A DNA stretch of 50,633 nucleotides from Bacteroidetes bacterium HGW-Bacteroidetes-17 (GCA_002840985.1 PHDM01000005.1:1-50633), one strand, 5' to 3'; positions 24,180-32,886 are shown, counted from the stretch's first letter. A program made the numbers and translations. The notes: generated by a model not told the origin, from the letters alone.

Positions 24180-25610
24180 ATGAATAAGAGGCTTATAATT
24201 TTCATTATTATTTTAATGTCGGTGGCATTACTTGGATTAATGAGTATTCAGGTTTATTGGATCAGGAATGCCGTGATCGTAAAAGAAGCAGGTTTTGTAC
24301 AAAGTGTTAACGAAGCCATTTCAAATGTTGTGATAAGGCTCGAAAGAATTGAAAAAGTCAAGAATTTTCAAAATCCAATGCTTCGAAATTCAAGTAGATT
24401 ATCATTGAATAAATATTTTGATTCTATCAACAAACAATTTATTGATGAAATGTCGAAAATTACATCACTTCGTGAATATGAGTCCTTTAATCAAAAATCG
24501 ATCGCTACGCAACGTGAGTTCGGAAGTATGTTGCACCCGCCAAAGAAGCAGCCGATTGAAGAAAGAATAAATGAGCATCTATTGGATTCGTTGATCAAGT
24601 TTGAACTTACAAAATATGGAATCAATACGCAATATGAATATGGGGTATATAGCCCCGCTCGCTTTAATATGCTGATCCAAAAAACAGGAATGTATCCAAC
24701 AAAGCTATTGAGTGAAGAAAGCTTTCAGTTTGCACTTTTTCCAAGCGATATTCAAGGAAACCCGGATTTTCTAATGTTATATTTCCCAAATGAACAACGC
24801 TTTTTGATTAGTAAAATGTGGTTATTATTACTTCTCTCGGCTGTACTGATGTTAATCATTATTTTATCATTTTATACTTCTATTAGTACTATTTTCAAGC
24901 AAAAAAGGCTTTCGGTTATGAAGAATGATTTTATCAATAACATGACCCATGAATTTAAAACCCCAATTTCAACCATAGCACTTGTGTGCGAAGCATTAAA
25001 GGATAAGGATATCCAAAAAACAGAAGAGATTTATGATAATTATATAGGCATTATCAATGATGAAAATACACGGCTTAAAGTGATGGCCGAAAAAATATTG
25101 CAAACGGCCATTATCGAAAAAGGAAAACTGCATCTAAAAAAAGAATGGGTAGATATTCATGAGATTATCCTTGAAGATGTAAGAAAAATCATGATACAAG
25201 TTGAGAAAAAGGGAGGGAAAATCTATACTGATTTAAAAGCTGAGAATGTTAAACTTAAAGTTGATCCTTTGCATATTACAAATGTGATATTAAATTTGCT
25301 TGATAATGCCATGAAATATACTATTGAAGAACCTGAAATTTTAATTTCAACAATAGAAACAGATTCTGGCATAAAAATTAGTATTCAGGATAACGGAATT
25401 GGAATAAGTAAAGCAAATCAACGAAAAATATTTGATAAGCTTTATAGGGTTCCAACGGGTAATGTTCATAACTTTAAGGGCTTTGGATTAGGGTTAAGTT
25501 ATGTTAAAGCCGTCATTGACAAGCATGAAGGTAGTATTAAACTCACAAGTGAGTTAAAAAGAGGATCTACCTTTCAGGTTTTTTTACCTTACAGTGATCA
25601 AAATAATTGA
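24180..25610 (+). CDS. Sensor histidine kinase (RprX-like)
   Basis: Inner-membrane sensor with two transmembrane helices (residues ~5-27 and ~210-233) bracketing a ~180-residue periplasmic sensing domain. After a short linker without a clear HAMP domain comes the dimerisation region with phospho-acceptor His257 in MTHEFKTPIS. The ATPase domain shows the N box VILNLLDNAMKYT, the G1 box DNGIGI and the G2 box GFGLGLSYVKAVI. The layout matches RprX of Bacteroides, which pairs with RprY; the signal is unknown. The response regulator begins 3 nt after its stop. The operon is preceded by phased GTTAA boxes and a promoter that points to a leaderless start. Confidence 0.88.
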   Translation: MNKRLIIFIIILMSVALLGLMSIQVYWIRNAVIVKEAGFVQSVNEAISNVVIRLERIEKVKNFQNPMLRNSSRLSLNKYFDSINKQFIDEMSKITSLREYESFNQKSIATQREFGSMLHPPKKQPIEERINEHLLDSLIKFELTKYGINTQYEYGVYSPARFNMLIQKTGMYPTKLLSEESFQFALFPSDIQGNPDFLMLYFPNEQRFLISKMWLLLLLSAVLMLIIILSFYTSISTIFKQKRLSVMKNDFINNMTHEFKTPISTIALVCEALKDKDIQKTEEIYDNYIGIINDENTRLKVMAEKILQTAIIEKGKLHLKKEWVDIHEIILEDVRKIMIQVEKKGGKIYTDLKAENVKLKVDPLHITNVILNLLDNAMKYTIEEPEILISTIETDSGIKISIQDNGIGISKANQRKIFDKLYRVPTGNVHNFKGFGLGLSYVKAVIDKHEGSIKLTSELKRGSTFQVFLPYSDQNN

Positions 25611-25613
25611 TAC

Positions 25614-26306
25614 ATGGAACAACAAAAAGTATTATTAGCAGAGGATGATAAAAACTTAGGTACCATCTTACAATCTTATTTAATTGCAAAAGGCTATCCA
25701 ACTGATTTAAGCGCAGACGGTGAAGAAGCTTTTATCCAATTTAAAAAAAATGAGTATAGTATCTGTATTTTGGATGTAATGATGCCAATAAAGGATGGTT
25801 TCACCCTCGCAAAAGACATTCGCAATATCGATAAAGAAATTCCGATATTATTCCTGACTGCTAAAACTTTGCAGGAGGACAAACTCAAAGGATTTGAATT
25901 GGGTGCCGATGATTATATCAGTAAACCTTTTAGCATGGAAGAATTACTCATGCGAATGAAGGCAATCTTAAGAAGATCAGGCCAGAATGAAAACGTATCA
26001 AAAAATAGTATTTATAAACTTGGAAAATTCACGTTTGACTATAACAGACAGCTTTTGGTAATTGGAGAAGTTGATCAAAAATTGACCTCCAAAGAAGCTG
26101 AACTGCTAAAACTATTAAGTGAAAATTTAAATCAGGTACTTGACAGAAGTGAGGCATTAAATAAGATTTGGTACGACGACAGTTATTTTAATGCCCGTAG
26201 TATGGATGTTTATGTTACCAAACTTAGAAAGTATTTAAAGGCAGATCCAAACGTAGAACTTTTAAATGTACATGGTGTTGGATTTAAGCTGATAATTAAT
26301 AATTAG
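25614..26306 (+). CDS. OmpR-family response regulator (RprY-like)
   Basis: DNA-binding partner of the upstream kinase. The receiver domain (residues 1-120) has the acidic pair in LAEDDKNLG, phospho-acceptor Asp54 in ILDVMMPIKDG, the Thr of LFLTAKT and Lys in YISKPFSMEELLMR. The C-terminal winged helix (about 130-230) has YKLGKFTFDYNRQLL, LTSKEAELLKLLSENLNQVLDR and MDVYVTKLRKYLKADPNVELLNVHGVGFKL, as in OmpR/PhoB. Similar to RprY of Bacteroides/Porphyromonas. The stop overlaps the 3' end of the convergent beta-lactamase-like gene by 4 nt, so no terminator separates them. Confidence 0.93.
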   Translation: MEQQKVLLAEDDKNLGTILQSYLIAKGYPTDLSADGEEAFIQFKKNEYSICILDVMMPIKDGFTLAKDIRNIDKEIPILFLTAKTLQEDKLKGFELGADDYISKPFSMEELLMRMKAILRRSGQNENVSKNSIYKLGKFTFDYNRQLLVIGEVDQKLTSKEAELLKLLSENLNQVLDRSEALNKIWYDDSYFNARSMDVYVTKLRKYLKADPNVELLNVHGVGFKLIINN

Positions 26307-27493
26307 TTTGAATCGTTTAGCAAACTAAATTCACCAAATTCAAAATCTTCTTTATCTATAATGTCCCACAATTCTTTTGATCCGGGACCATTCTCACGGT
26401 TACTTAATACAATGATCGATTTTTGTTGATGCATATCGCGGATATAATATGACCGGAATCCTTTCCACCATCCAAAATGGTAAACTGTATTTTCTCTACC
26501 GTCCTTTATCCTCCATCCAAATCCATAATTATCTTTTCTTTTCTTTGTCTTGGGGCTTCCCGGCATGAATGCCAATTGAAGGGTACTGTCGCCTAAAAGT
26601 TTATTCTGATATAAGGCTTGATCAAACTTAAACATGTCCTCTACGGTGGTATAAACTCCTTTATCGCCCATTACCCCGTTTAAATATTCATTCCTAAGCA
26701 TCCTGGCACCCCTACCATTATAACGGTAACCTGGTACGCCTAATGAAATATAATCCGAAACTTTGCTTTCTCCGTTCATATTATAGACGAAGCTGCTGCT
26801 CATTCCAATAGGGTTAAAAATCTTTTCTTTTATAAATTGGTCGAATTTTTTATGGCTTATACGCTCTATAACATTTGCCAGCATTGCGTAATTAGCGTTA
26901 CAATAATGAAACCCACGATTAGGTAAAAAATAGGGTTTTGGTTTATACTGCACATACAATTTCAGCATATCGTCGTTTGTGAGCGGGATTTCTTTATTTT
27001 TCCATTGCTCGTGTGCAAGTGTCATGTAGCGGGATAATCCCGATCGGTGATTCAGGAGTAATCGGATGCTGATTCCTTCATATGGAAATTCCGGGAGATA
27101 TTTTCTAACGTCTGAATCAAGATCTACCAACCCTTCTTCAACCAGCATTAAAATAGCTGTTGCAGTAAACATTTTAGAAACAGATGCTAACTGGAAGGCA
27201 GAAGTGGTAGTAAGGTTTATTTTTTTTCTGATGTCGCCATAACCAAAAGCTTCTTTATAGATAAGTTTGCCTTTTTCTGCATAAAGTACCGCTCCTGCAA
27301 ATCCTTGCTTTTTGTTCAGTTTATCAAAAATTCCATGTAACCATTCGGCTTTTTGACCCATGGCTTTTTGATCCAGATCAATAAATATTGTATCGGGTAT
27401 TTCCGGAATTTTTGGTGTATCCTTCACTTGATCCTGACAAGCAAATGATATAAGCAGTATAAGTATGAAGTAAGAAAAAATTTTAAAATTCAT
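26303..27493 (-). CDS. Serine beta-lactamase-like lipoprotein (class C/PBP4 family)
   Basis: The start at ATG 27493 gives a lipoprotein signal MNFKIFSYFILILLISFAC with Cys19 as the lipid-anchored residue. An earlier in-frame ATG at 27538 would place 15 charged residues before the signal. The catalytic S-x-x-K is S104-VSK, the second motif is YCN in FHYCNANYAM, and the third K/H-x-G is HFG in VYHFGWWKGFRSYY. This is the Pfam Beta-lactamase fold, used by D-amino-acid peptidases, esterases and transpeptidase-like enzymes; true beta-lactamase activity is not implied. It likely acts in the periplasm. Confidence 0.85.
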   Translation of the reverse strand: MNFKIFSYFILILLISFACQDQVKDTPKIPEIPDTIFIDLDQKAMGQKAEWLHGIFDKLNKKQGFAGAVLYAEKGKLIYKEAFGYGDIRKKINLTTTSAFQLASVSKMFTATAILMLVEEGLVDLDSDVRKYLPEFPYEGISIRLLLNHRSGLSRYMTLAHEQWKNKEIPLTNDDMLKLYVQYKPKPYFLPNRGFHYCNANYAMLANVIERISHKKFDQFIKEKIFNPIGMSSSFVYNMNGESKVSDYISLGVPGYRYNGRGARMLRNEYLNGVMGDKGVYTTVEDMFKFDQALYQNKLLGDSTLQLAFMPGSPKTKKRKDNYGFGWRIKDGRENTVYHFGWWKGFRSYYIRDMHQQKSIIVLSNRENGPGSKELWDIIDKEDFEFGEFSLLNDSN

Positions 27494-27592
27494 TTGCGGA
27501 TTTTTTGCATCAGCAAAGTTATCAGAATCGGTAAACACCTATACTTAAAACAGAAAAATTAACAGTTTTTAACCAAAATAAAGAGATAGGGA

Positions 27593-27979
27593 TTATAATT
27601 TTTCGAAAACCTCTTGAAAATGTTTGTTTACCTCTTCAGCAATTTGAATTAATTCTTTATTTCCTAGTTGCCCCATCATTGAATAGGGATCGATAGCACA
27701 TACTTCAATGCCCGAATCCTGTTCAATCACGATAACATTGCAGGGTAGAAGCACTCCCAACTTATCCTCTAAAGATAATGCTTTATAAGCCGATTGAGGG
27801 TTACATGCACCCAAAATGGTATATCTTTTAAAATCTACATCTATTTTTTTCTTTAAGGTTTCTTTAACATCAATTGTTGTTAAAACTCCAAAGCCATGTT
27901 CTTTTAGCAGGGCGGTCACTCTTTCAATGGCTTCCTCAAAAGTGTAATTAACTGTTTTGTTGATATAGTATTTCATCAT
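27593..27979 (-). CDS. DUF302 domain protein, 128 aa
   Basis: Cytosolic single-domain protein. It has the typical DUF302 run: YTFEEAIERVTALLKEHGFGVLTTIDVKETLKKKI, FKRYTILGACNPQSAYKALSLEDKLGVLLPCNVIVIEQDSGIEVCAIDP. Cys residues in GACNP and LPCNV are commonly seen in this family. Function is unknown; members are often linked to redox or stress genes. The mRNA seems to begin with a long stem-loop (28006-28071), and the gene has a perfect promoter element at 28095-28088. It stands alone between the beta-lactamase-like gene and a 544-nt gene-free gap. Confidence 0.85.
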   Translation of the reverse strand: MMKYYINKTVNYTFEEAIERVTALLKEHGFGVLTTIDVKETLKKKIDVDFKRYTILGACNPQSAYKALSLEDKLGVLLPCNVIVIEQDSGIEVCAIDPYSMMGQLGNKELIQIAEEVNKHFQEVFEKL

Positions 27980-28005
27980 AATAAAATTATTTTTTAATGG
28001 TATAA

Positions 28006-28071
28006 TGGAGCACCCATGTTTTTGATTTTATTATCATTATGTTAGTGTTTTACAAAACATGGGTGTTTCAT
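28006..28071 (-). promoter_or_regulatory. Long 5' leader stem-loop upstream of the DUF302 gene
   Basis: A 12-bp perfect inverted repeat (CACCCATGTTTT at 28011-28022 and AAAACATGGGTG at 28054-28065) extends outward to about 18 pairs if two G-U pairs are allowed, around a 31-nt loop. It lies ~10 nt after the predicted transcription start and 27 nt before the ATG. It may stabilise the mRNA end or act as an operator or attenuator. Confidence 0.45.
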
Positions 28072-28087
28072 AAATTTTTATTTTATC

Positions 28088-28095
28088 CAAATTTA
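28088..28095 (-). promoter_or_regulatory. -7 promoter element (TAAATTTG) for the DUF302 gene
   Basis: Exact TAnnTTTG on the minus strand; the predicted start near 28081 gives a leader of about 100 nt that begins with the stem-loop. Confidence 0.5.
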
Positions 28096-28489
28096 CTTAT
28101 TTTTTTTGTATTCTTTTTTGTTATGATCTATCACATTTGTGGGATAAAAGTTTAAAAATCTTATTAAAACGCTTCAATCTTATAATTTTAGCTGTCAATG
28201 GGTAATAATCGGGGTTAATATATTCATCCAAAATAAGTTTGTAATTAAAATAAAAAATAGACTCATTTGGTTTTGATTTCGTGAATTACAAATTATATCT
28301 TTCAGTTTATAATAAAAGCCTGTAATTAAATTGTTGTAATTCTGATAATTAATCATTTAATATAAAATAGTTTATGTTCAAATCCGTACAACCACTGTAA
28401 CTATATGAACACTCTTTGCGTCAAATGTTTCAAAGGCCGGAATTAATAATATGATACTCATACATTTAAAATTGTGGCATATTTTTAGT

Positions 28490-28497
28490 TACTTTTG
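28490..28497 (+). promoter_or_regulatory. -7 promoter element (TACTTTTG) for the TolC-like gene
   Basis: Exact TAnnTTTG, 26 nt before the ATG at 28524. It supports this start over the internal ATG at 28563. Confidence 0.55.
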
Positions 28498-28523
28498 TTC
28501 ACCAATTAATAAAACAAAAAGAA

Positions 28524-29921
28524 ATGAAACAATTTAATGCATTGAAGCGGATTAATGGAAACATGAAATATGTAATGATTACTTTACTTATTGTTGCAAT
28601 TAGTGGAACAATTTATTCGCAAAAAGTTTGGACATTAAAAGATTGCATAGAATATGCTTTAGATAACAACATTCAAATTAAGAAAAGTGAGTTAACTGCT
28701 GAAGTTAATAAAGCCTCTTTTTTGCAATCAAAATTAAATTTGATTCCCTCAGTTAATGGAACAACAAGTTATACATTTGGTAGTGGCCGTACGGATAATG
28801 GAGAATTCCAATATGTAAACACTAACACAAAAAGTGCTTCTTTTGGTATTTCTTCCGGGGTTACACTTTTTGATGGTTTCCAAAAATACAATACCATTAA
28901 ACAAAATCAATTTAATTATTTAGCAAGTAAATATGATTCGGATAAAATGCGGGATGATATTTCCTTAATGCTTGCCCAAAATTATCTGAATGTATTATTC
29001 AGCATGGAATTAGTTGAAAAGGCTCAAGCTCAGTTGGATGTAACCACACAGCAAATCAGAAACACTCAAAAACTGGTTGATGCCGGCACTTTACCGAAAG
29101 GTAGTTTGTTGGAGATCCAGTCTCAATTTGCATCCGAAGAAGTAACCTTAATTAATGCACAAAATCGGCTTAATCTGGCTTATCTTGATTTACAGCAACT
29201 TTTAGAGCTGCCAGCAGCCGATGACTTTATTATTCAAAAACCGGATCTTAAGTTAGGCAATGAAATGAAAATTTTACCCGCTGAACAGATTTATGGCATT
29301 TCAGTAACCCGTCTTCCTCAAATAAAAAGTGCTGAATTACGTTATCAAAGTGCCAGTAAAGGATTAGCTATCGCGAGAGGTGCCCGAAGCCCCGAAATAG
29401 CAGCTTATACTGGATGGAGAACTAATTATTATGATCAAATCCACCTTTACGATCGTACAACAAACCCACCTAGTGACCTAGGAATTAAACCATTTAAAGA
29501 TCAGTACAAGGATAACCAAAGCAAGTATCTCCAATTTTCATTAAACATTCCTATTTTTAATGGATTTTCTGTTTCAACAAATATCTCAAGGGCAAAAATA
29601 TCGGAAAAAAATGCTGAATATGATTTGCAACTTTCAAAAAACACGGTACGAAAAAATATTGAGCAAGCTTTTTCGGATGCATTAGCTGCGTACAAAACAT
29701 ATAATGCAAGTATGAAATCCGTAGCCTCCTTTAGCGAAGCATTTAAATACATGGAGCAGAAATTTAATGTTGGGTTGGAAAACTCATTAAATTATAATAT
29801 GTCCAAAATGCAGCTTTCAAGAGCACAATCTGATTTATTATCGGCAAAATACGATTACATCTTTAAATCGAAAATATTAGATTTTTACATGGGCAACCCA
29901 CTTGTACTTGATGAAAATTAG
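28524..29921 (+). CDS. TolC-family outer-membrane efflux protein, 465 aa
   Basis: Outer-membrane channel of a tripartite exporter. A signal peptide ends at TIYSQ (residue ~32), followed by the OEP start VWTLKDCIEYALDNNIQIKKSELTAEVNKASFLQSKLNLIPSVNG. Two similar helical repeats follow, with the characteristic AQAQLDVTTQQIRNTQKLVDAGTLPKG and its counterpart YMEQKFNVGLENSLNYNMSKMQLSRAQSDLLSAKYDYIF. A 13-residue N-terminal stretch precedes the first alternative Met; the promoter position favours the longer form. It ends in its own terminator, and the next gene is an HlyD-type adaptor, but no inner-membrane pump gene is adjacent. Confidence 0.93.
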   Translation: MKQFNALKRINGNMKYVMITLLIVAISGTIYSQKVWTLKDCIEYALDNNIQIKKSELTAEVNKASFLQSKLNLIPSVNGTTSYTFGSGRTDNGEFQYVNTNTKSASFGISSGVTLFDGFQKYNTIKQNQFNYLASKYDSDKMRDDISLMLAQNYLNVLFSMELVEKAQAQLDVTTQQIRNTQKLVDAGTLPKGSLLEIQSQFASEEVTLINAQNRLNLAYLDLQQLLELPAADDFIIQKPDLKLGNEMKILPAEQIYGISVTRLPQIKSAELRYQSASKGLAIARGARSPEIAAYTGWRTNYYDQIHLYDRTTNPPSDLGIKPFKDQYKDNQSKYLQFSLNIPIFNGFSVSTNISRAKISEKNAEYDLQLSKNTVRKNIEQAFSDALAAYKTYNASMKSVASFSEAFKYMEQKFNVGLENSLNYNMSKMQLSRAQSDLLSAKYDYIFKSKILDFYMGNPLVLDEN

Positions 29922-29952
29922 GATTTATTAAGAATTTCAACATATATAGTTT

Positions 29953-29977
29953 AAAAGCCCTCCATTAGAGGGCTTTT
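29953..29977 (+). terminator. Terminator after the TolC-like gene
   Basis: Perfect 10-bp stem AAAAGCCCTC/GAGGGCTTTT with loop CATTA, 31 nt after the stop codon. Confidence 0.85.
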
Positions 29978-30061
29978 CTTTAAATAATTCCATTACTTCA
30001 TAATTTATTTTGTAATTTTATGCCTTATTGTAATTCACGATCATTTTAAACATTTTTTTAA

Positions 30062-31417
30062 ATGAAACAAAAAAAGTCAAATACCAAAAAATATCTTATT
30101 TGGATTGGGATCCCACTGGTTATTCTCTTAATCGTATTTGCGGTTAACAAAAAGAGCACTGCTGACGAAACCAAAGTAAGTACAGAACTTGTTACAAAAA
30201 GAACCATCATTGAAACCGTTTCCGCGAATGGAAAAATTCAGCCTGAGATTGATGTTAAAATCAGTCCTTATATCTCGGGCGAGGTTGTTGAACTTTATGT
30301 GAAAGAAGGCGATGAAGTAAAAGAGGGCAAATTATTGGCAAAGATTGATCCCGAAATATATATTTCAAGTTACGAAAGAGCAGAAGCTGCTTTAAATACA
30401 CAAAAGGCAAATCAAGCTAACGCAAAAGCAAGATTAGCTCAGGTGCAGGCACAATTTGTAAATGCTGAACTTTCGTACAACCGAAATAAAACTTTGTTCG
30501 ATCAAAATGTAGTATCAAAATCTGATATCGATGCTGCGCTTGCGGCTTTTAAAGTGGCAGAAGCTGAGGTTGAAGCAGCCAAGGAGAGTCTGAAAGCTGC
30601 AGAATTTTCTGTAGGAAGTACTGTGGCTTCTCTAAAAGAAGCAAAAGAAAACCTTAATAGAACAAGTATTTATGCTCCTAACGATGGTACTGTCTCAAAA
30701 TTAAATGTTGAAAAAGGGGAACGTGTAACAGGTGCTTCACAGTTTTCTTCCGGAACTGAAATTATGACAGTTGCAAATTTGCAAAATATGGAAGTAAATG
30801 TTGAGGTAAACGAAAATGACATTGTAAGGGTTAGTTTATTTGATACTTGCCTGATTGAAGTTGATGCTTACTTGAACAAAAAATTTAAAGGAATTGTAAC
30901 TGAAATAGCAACTTCGGCTAATGTAACCGGGGTCAGTGCAGATCAGGTTACCAACTTTCAGGTTAAAATTAGAATCCTCAGAGAATCTTATGCCGAATAT
31001 GTGAGTGAGGATAATCCCAATTATTCACCATTTCGACCCGGGATGTCTGCAACTGTTGATATTCAAACAGAAACAGCCTTTGAGATTCTGACTTTACCTA
31101 TTCAGGCTGTAACAACTCGTTCAGATTCATCAGGTAAACCAAAAGTAGTTAAAGCTGTTGAGAATAAAGATGAGCCCGAAGTGAAAGTTGATGAGGAAGC
31201 TATTGAATATGTATTCATGTATACAACAGAAGGAATTGCCAAAATGGTTAAGGTGAAAACCGGGATCCAAAATAATACTTATATTCAAATTTTAGAAGGA
31301 TTGAAAGAGGGGGATGAAATTATCGTTGCGCCTTATCGTGCGGTATCTAAAAAATTAAAGGATGGGGATGCAGTTAAAAAAGTTCCCAAAGATGAATTAT
31401 TTGTAACTACTGAATAG
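30062..31417 (+). CDS. HlyD/MacA-type periplasmic adaptor, 451 aa
   Basis: Membrane-fusion protein linking an inner-membrane pump to TolC. One N-terminal helix (residues ~12-25) anchors it. The first lipoyl half is VSANGKIQPEIDVKISPYISGEVVELYVKEGDEVKEGKLLAKIDP. A long alpha hairpin of Ala/Lys/Gln heptads (residues ~105-190) follows, then the second lipoyl half TSIYAPNDGTVSKLNVEKGERVTG. The beta-barrel and membrane-proximal domains complete it. The length and hairpin resemble adaptors of MacAB-type ABC exporters, yet no ABC or RND pump gene follows; the next gene is tsaB. It has its own hairpin terminator. Confidence 0.92.
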   Translation: MKQKKSNTKKYLIWIGIPLVILLIVFAVNKKSTADETKVSTELVTKRTIIETVSANGKIQPEIDVKISPYISGEVVELYVKEGDEVKEGKLLAKIDPEIYISSYERAEAALNTQKANQANAKARLAQVQAQFVNAELSYNRNKTLFDQNVVSKSDIDAALAAFKVAEAEVEAAKESLKAAEFSVGSTVASLKEAKENLNRTSIYAPNDGTVSKLNVEKGERVTGASQFSSGTEIMTVANLQNMEVNVEVNENDIVRVSLFDTCLIEVDAYLNKKFKGIVTEIATSANVTGVSADQVTNFQVKIRILRESYAEYVSEDNPNYSPFRPGMSATVDIQTETAFEILTLPIQAVTTRSDSSGKPKVVKAVENKDEPEVKVDEEAIEYVFMYTTEGIAKMVKVKTGIQNNTYIQILEGLKEGDEIIVAPYRAVSKKLKDGDAVKKVPKDELFVTTE

Positions 31418-31438
31418 AAAGTAAATACTTTTATACTT

Positions 31439-31466
31439 GAGACGCAGTGATGCGTCTCTTCTTTTT
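31439..31466 (+). terminator. Terminator between the HlyD-like gene and tsaB
   Basis: Stem GAGACGCA/TGCGTCTC with tetraloop GTGA, followed by TTCTTTTTTT. It ends about 9 nt before the tsaB ATG, so tsaB probably depends on read-through or an unseen promoter. Confidence 0.8.
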
Positions 31467-31474
31467 TTCTGAAA

Positions 31475-32170
31475 ATGGCTAAATTATTATTTCTGGAAAC
31501 CGCAACACCAATTTGTTCTGTTGCAATTGCTGAAGATGGTGTTTTGCTTTCAATAAAAGAAAGTAATTCAACAAACTCGCATTCTTCGCTTCTAACCAAT
31601 TTTATTCAAAATGTTATCAGTGATGCAAAAATTAAATTGCAAGAGCTTGATGGCATCGTTATAAGTAAAGGACCTGGTTCCTATACCGGTTTGCGTATTG
31701 GTGTTTCAGCTGCGAAAGGATTATGCTACTCGTTGGATAAACCATTAATTGCAGTTAATACGCTTCAAAGTATGGCAATGGGCATGAAAAAAAATGAAAA
31801 TGACGAAAAAGCGATTTTTTGCCCGATGATTGATGCCCGGAGAATGGAGGTTTATACCGCACTGTTTGACCATCAAAATAATGAATTGGAACCTACCTCC
31901 GCTAAAATTATTGATGAGTCGTCATTTATTGATTTATTAAAAGATCACACCATTTATTTTGGGGGCGATGGAGCTGAAAAATGCAAAGGTGTTTTATCAA
32001 TGAATCCAAATGCCAAGTTCGCGGATGGGTTTCGTATTTCATCAAAAGATATGATCGAACTTGCTTTTCAAAAATTTAATGCTCATCAATTTGAAGATGT
32101 GGCCTATTTCGAACCCTATTATTTAAAAGATTTTATTGCCGGGATTCCTAAGGTTAAGGGATTGAAATAA
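31475..32170 (+). CDS. tsaB: tRNA threonylcarbamoyladenosine biosynthesis protein TsaB
   Basis: Partner of TsaD in making t6A37 on tRNAs decoding ANN codons. The ASKHA-type start LFLETATPICSVAIAEDG is followed by the YeaZ hallmark SKGPGSYTGLRIGVSAAKGLCYSLDKPLIAVNTLQSMA. The rest includes CPMIDARRMEVYTALFD, also characteristic. Length of 231 aa is normal. TsaD itself is not in the window. The gene ends within a perfect 48-bp palindrome shared with the convergent cation transporter. The same window carries a tRNA-Thr, one substrate class of t6A. Confidence 0.94.
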   Translation: MAKLLFLETATPICSVAIAEDGVLLSIKESNSTNSHSSLLTNFIQNVISDAKIKLQELDGIVISKGPGSYTGLRIGVSAAKGLCYSLDKPLIAVNTLQSMAMGMKKNENDEKAIFCPMIDARRMEVYTALFDHQNNELEPTSAKIIDESSFIDLLKDHTIYFGGDGAEKCKGVLSMNPNAKFADGFRISSKDMIELAFQKFNAHQFEDVAYFEPYYLKDFIAGIPKVKGLK

Positions 32171-32213
32171 AACAAAAAAGGCATAAATTAATTTATGCCT
32201 TTTTTGTTTTATT
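32166..32213. terminator. Bidirectional terminator, 48-bp perfect palindrome
   Basis: Its core GGCATAAATTAATTTATGCC is flanked by A6CA4/T4GT6 type arms, giving 24 uninterrupted pairs. It spans the tsaB stop codon (32168-32170) and two bases of the stop codon of the cation transporter (32212-32214) and can terminate both convergent genes. Confidence 0.85.
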
Positions 32214-32886
32214 AATGGCAGCCATCATTACAACAACAGCTTAGTGACTCGCTTTTAGATTTATCAAAAGCTTCTTTACCCTCCTTAAACGCAAACCACG
32301 CTACTCCCAGAGAACCTGCAATATCGATGTATCCAATCCCTGTCAGTTCGTACAAAAGACTTGAAGCAAGCAAAATGAACGATAGATAAAAACAGGTTTT
32401 AGTACAATTGGCATCCGCAATGATGGCATCCGAATTGAGTGCTTTTCCAACCTTCAGTTTAAAAGTCATCAATACATACATGGTCAGGATCGAAATCGAA
32501 GAAATGATAATCCCAACTATGGTAGTATCGGGTTTAATATCATTAATGATATTAAAGACAGCACCCACAATTAATCCGGCTGTTAGTAAGTAAAAGGCAA
32601 AACCTGTAATTTTCAATGCTTGACGCTCAAACTGATCCCGCCTGCTTACTGCTGAATATTTCATTCTCCAAACCAGATGAAGAATTCCAATTCCTGAGAT
32701 GACTTCTACAAAGCTATCGACACCAAAACCCAGCAATGCCAAGGTTTCATCTTCCATACCATAATAAATGGAAACCAATCCTTCAAGTATATTGTAAGTA
32801 ATGGTAACAATGGCAAGGATGAATGCAGTTTTTATTAATCTTGATTCTTGTATCATTTGACTTAATATATTAAAAACGTTAAGCAA
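32212..32886 (-). CDS. CDF-like cation transporter with Cys-rich tail, 224 aa
   Basis: Inner-membrane protein with about six hydrophobic helices. The second helix carries FGVDSFVEVISGIGI, where D-x-x-x-E takes the place of the metal-site residues of cation diffusion facilitators. A later helix has SDAIIADANCTKTCFYLSFIL with D-x-x-x-D and two cysteines. The C-terminus is not the usual CDF cytosolic domain but a short tail ending SCCCNDGCH, an obvious soft-metal ligand cluster. The substrate is unknown; the cysteines favour copper, silver, mercury or zinc. It lies 63 nt after the secreted HMA protein and is read in the same direction as both RND pump units. Confidence 0.8.
   Translation of the reverse strand: MLNVFNILSQMIQESRLIKTAFILAIVTITYNILEGLVSIYYGMEDETLALLGFGVDSFVEVISGIGILHLVWRMKYSAVSRRDQFERQALKITGFAFYLLTAGLIVGAVFNIINDIKPDTTIVGIIISSISILTMYVLMTFKLKVGKALNSDAIIADANCTKTCFYLSFILLASSLLYELTGIGYIDIAGSLGVAWFAFKEGKEAFDKSKSESLSCCCNDGCH

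Larger units (their letters stand above)
28072..28523. other. Gene-free AT-rich gap before the TolC-like gene
   Basis: About 450 nt without a credible reading frame. Apart from promoter elements at both ends, only a 9-bp inverted repeat TTTGTAATT/AATTACAAA (28238-28246, 28284-28292) overlapping an exact TAAGTTTG was noticed. This may be chance in such AT-rich DNA. Confidence 0.5.

Noticed and set aside
26303-27493. Antibiotic-resistance beta-lactamase
   Set aside because: The fold is shared by many esterases and peptidases; the HFG third motif and lipoprotein anchor do not show beta-lactam hydrolysis.
28238-28292. 9-bp inverted repeat with overlapping TAAGTTTG as an RNA gene
   Set aside because: The DNA is very AT-rich, the loop is long, no terminator or reading frame follows, and such repeats are expected by chance.
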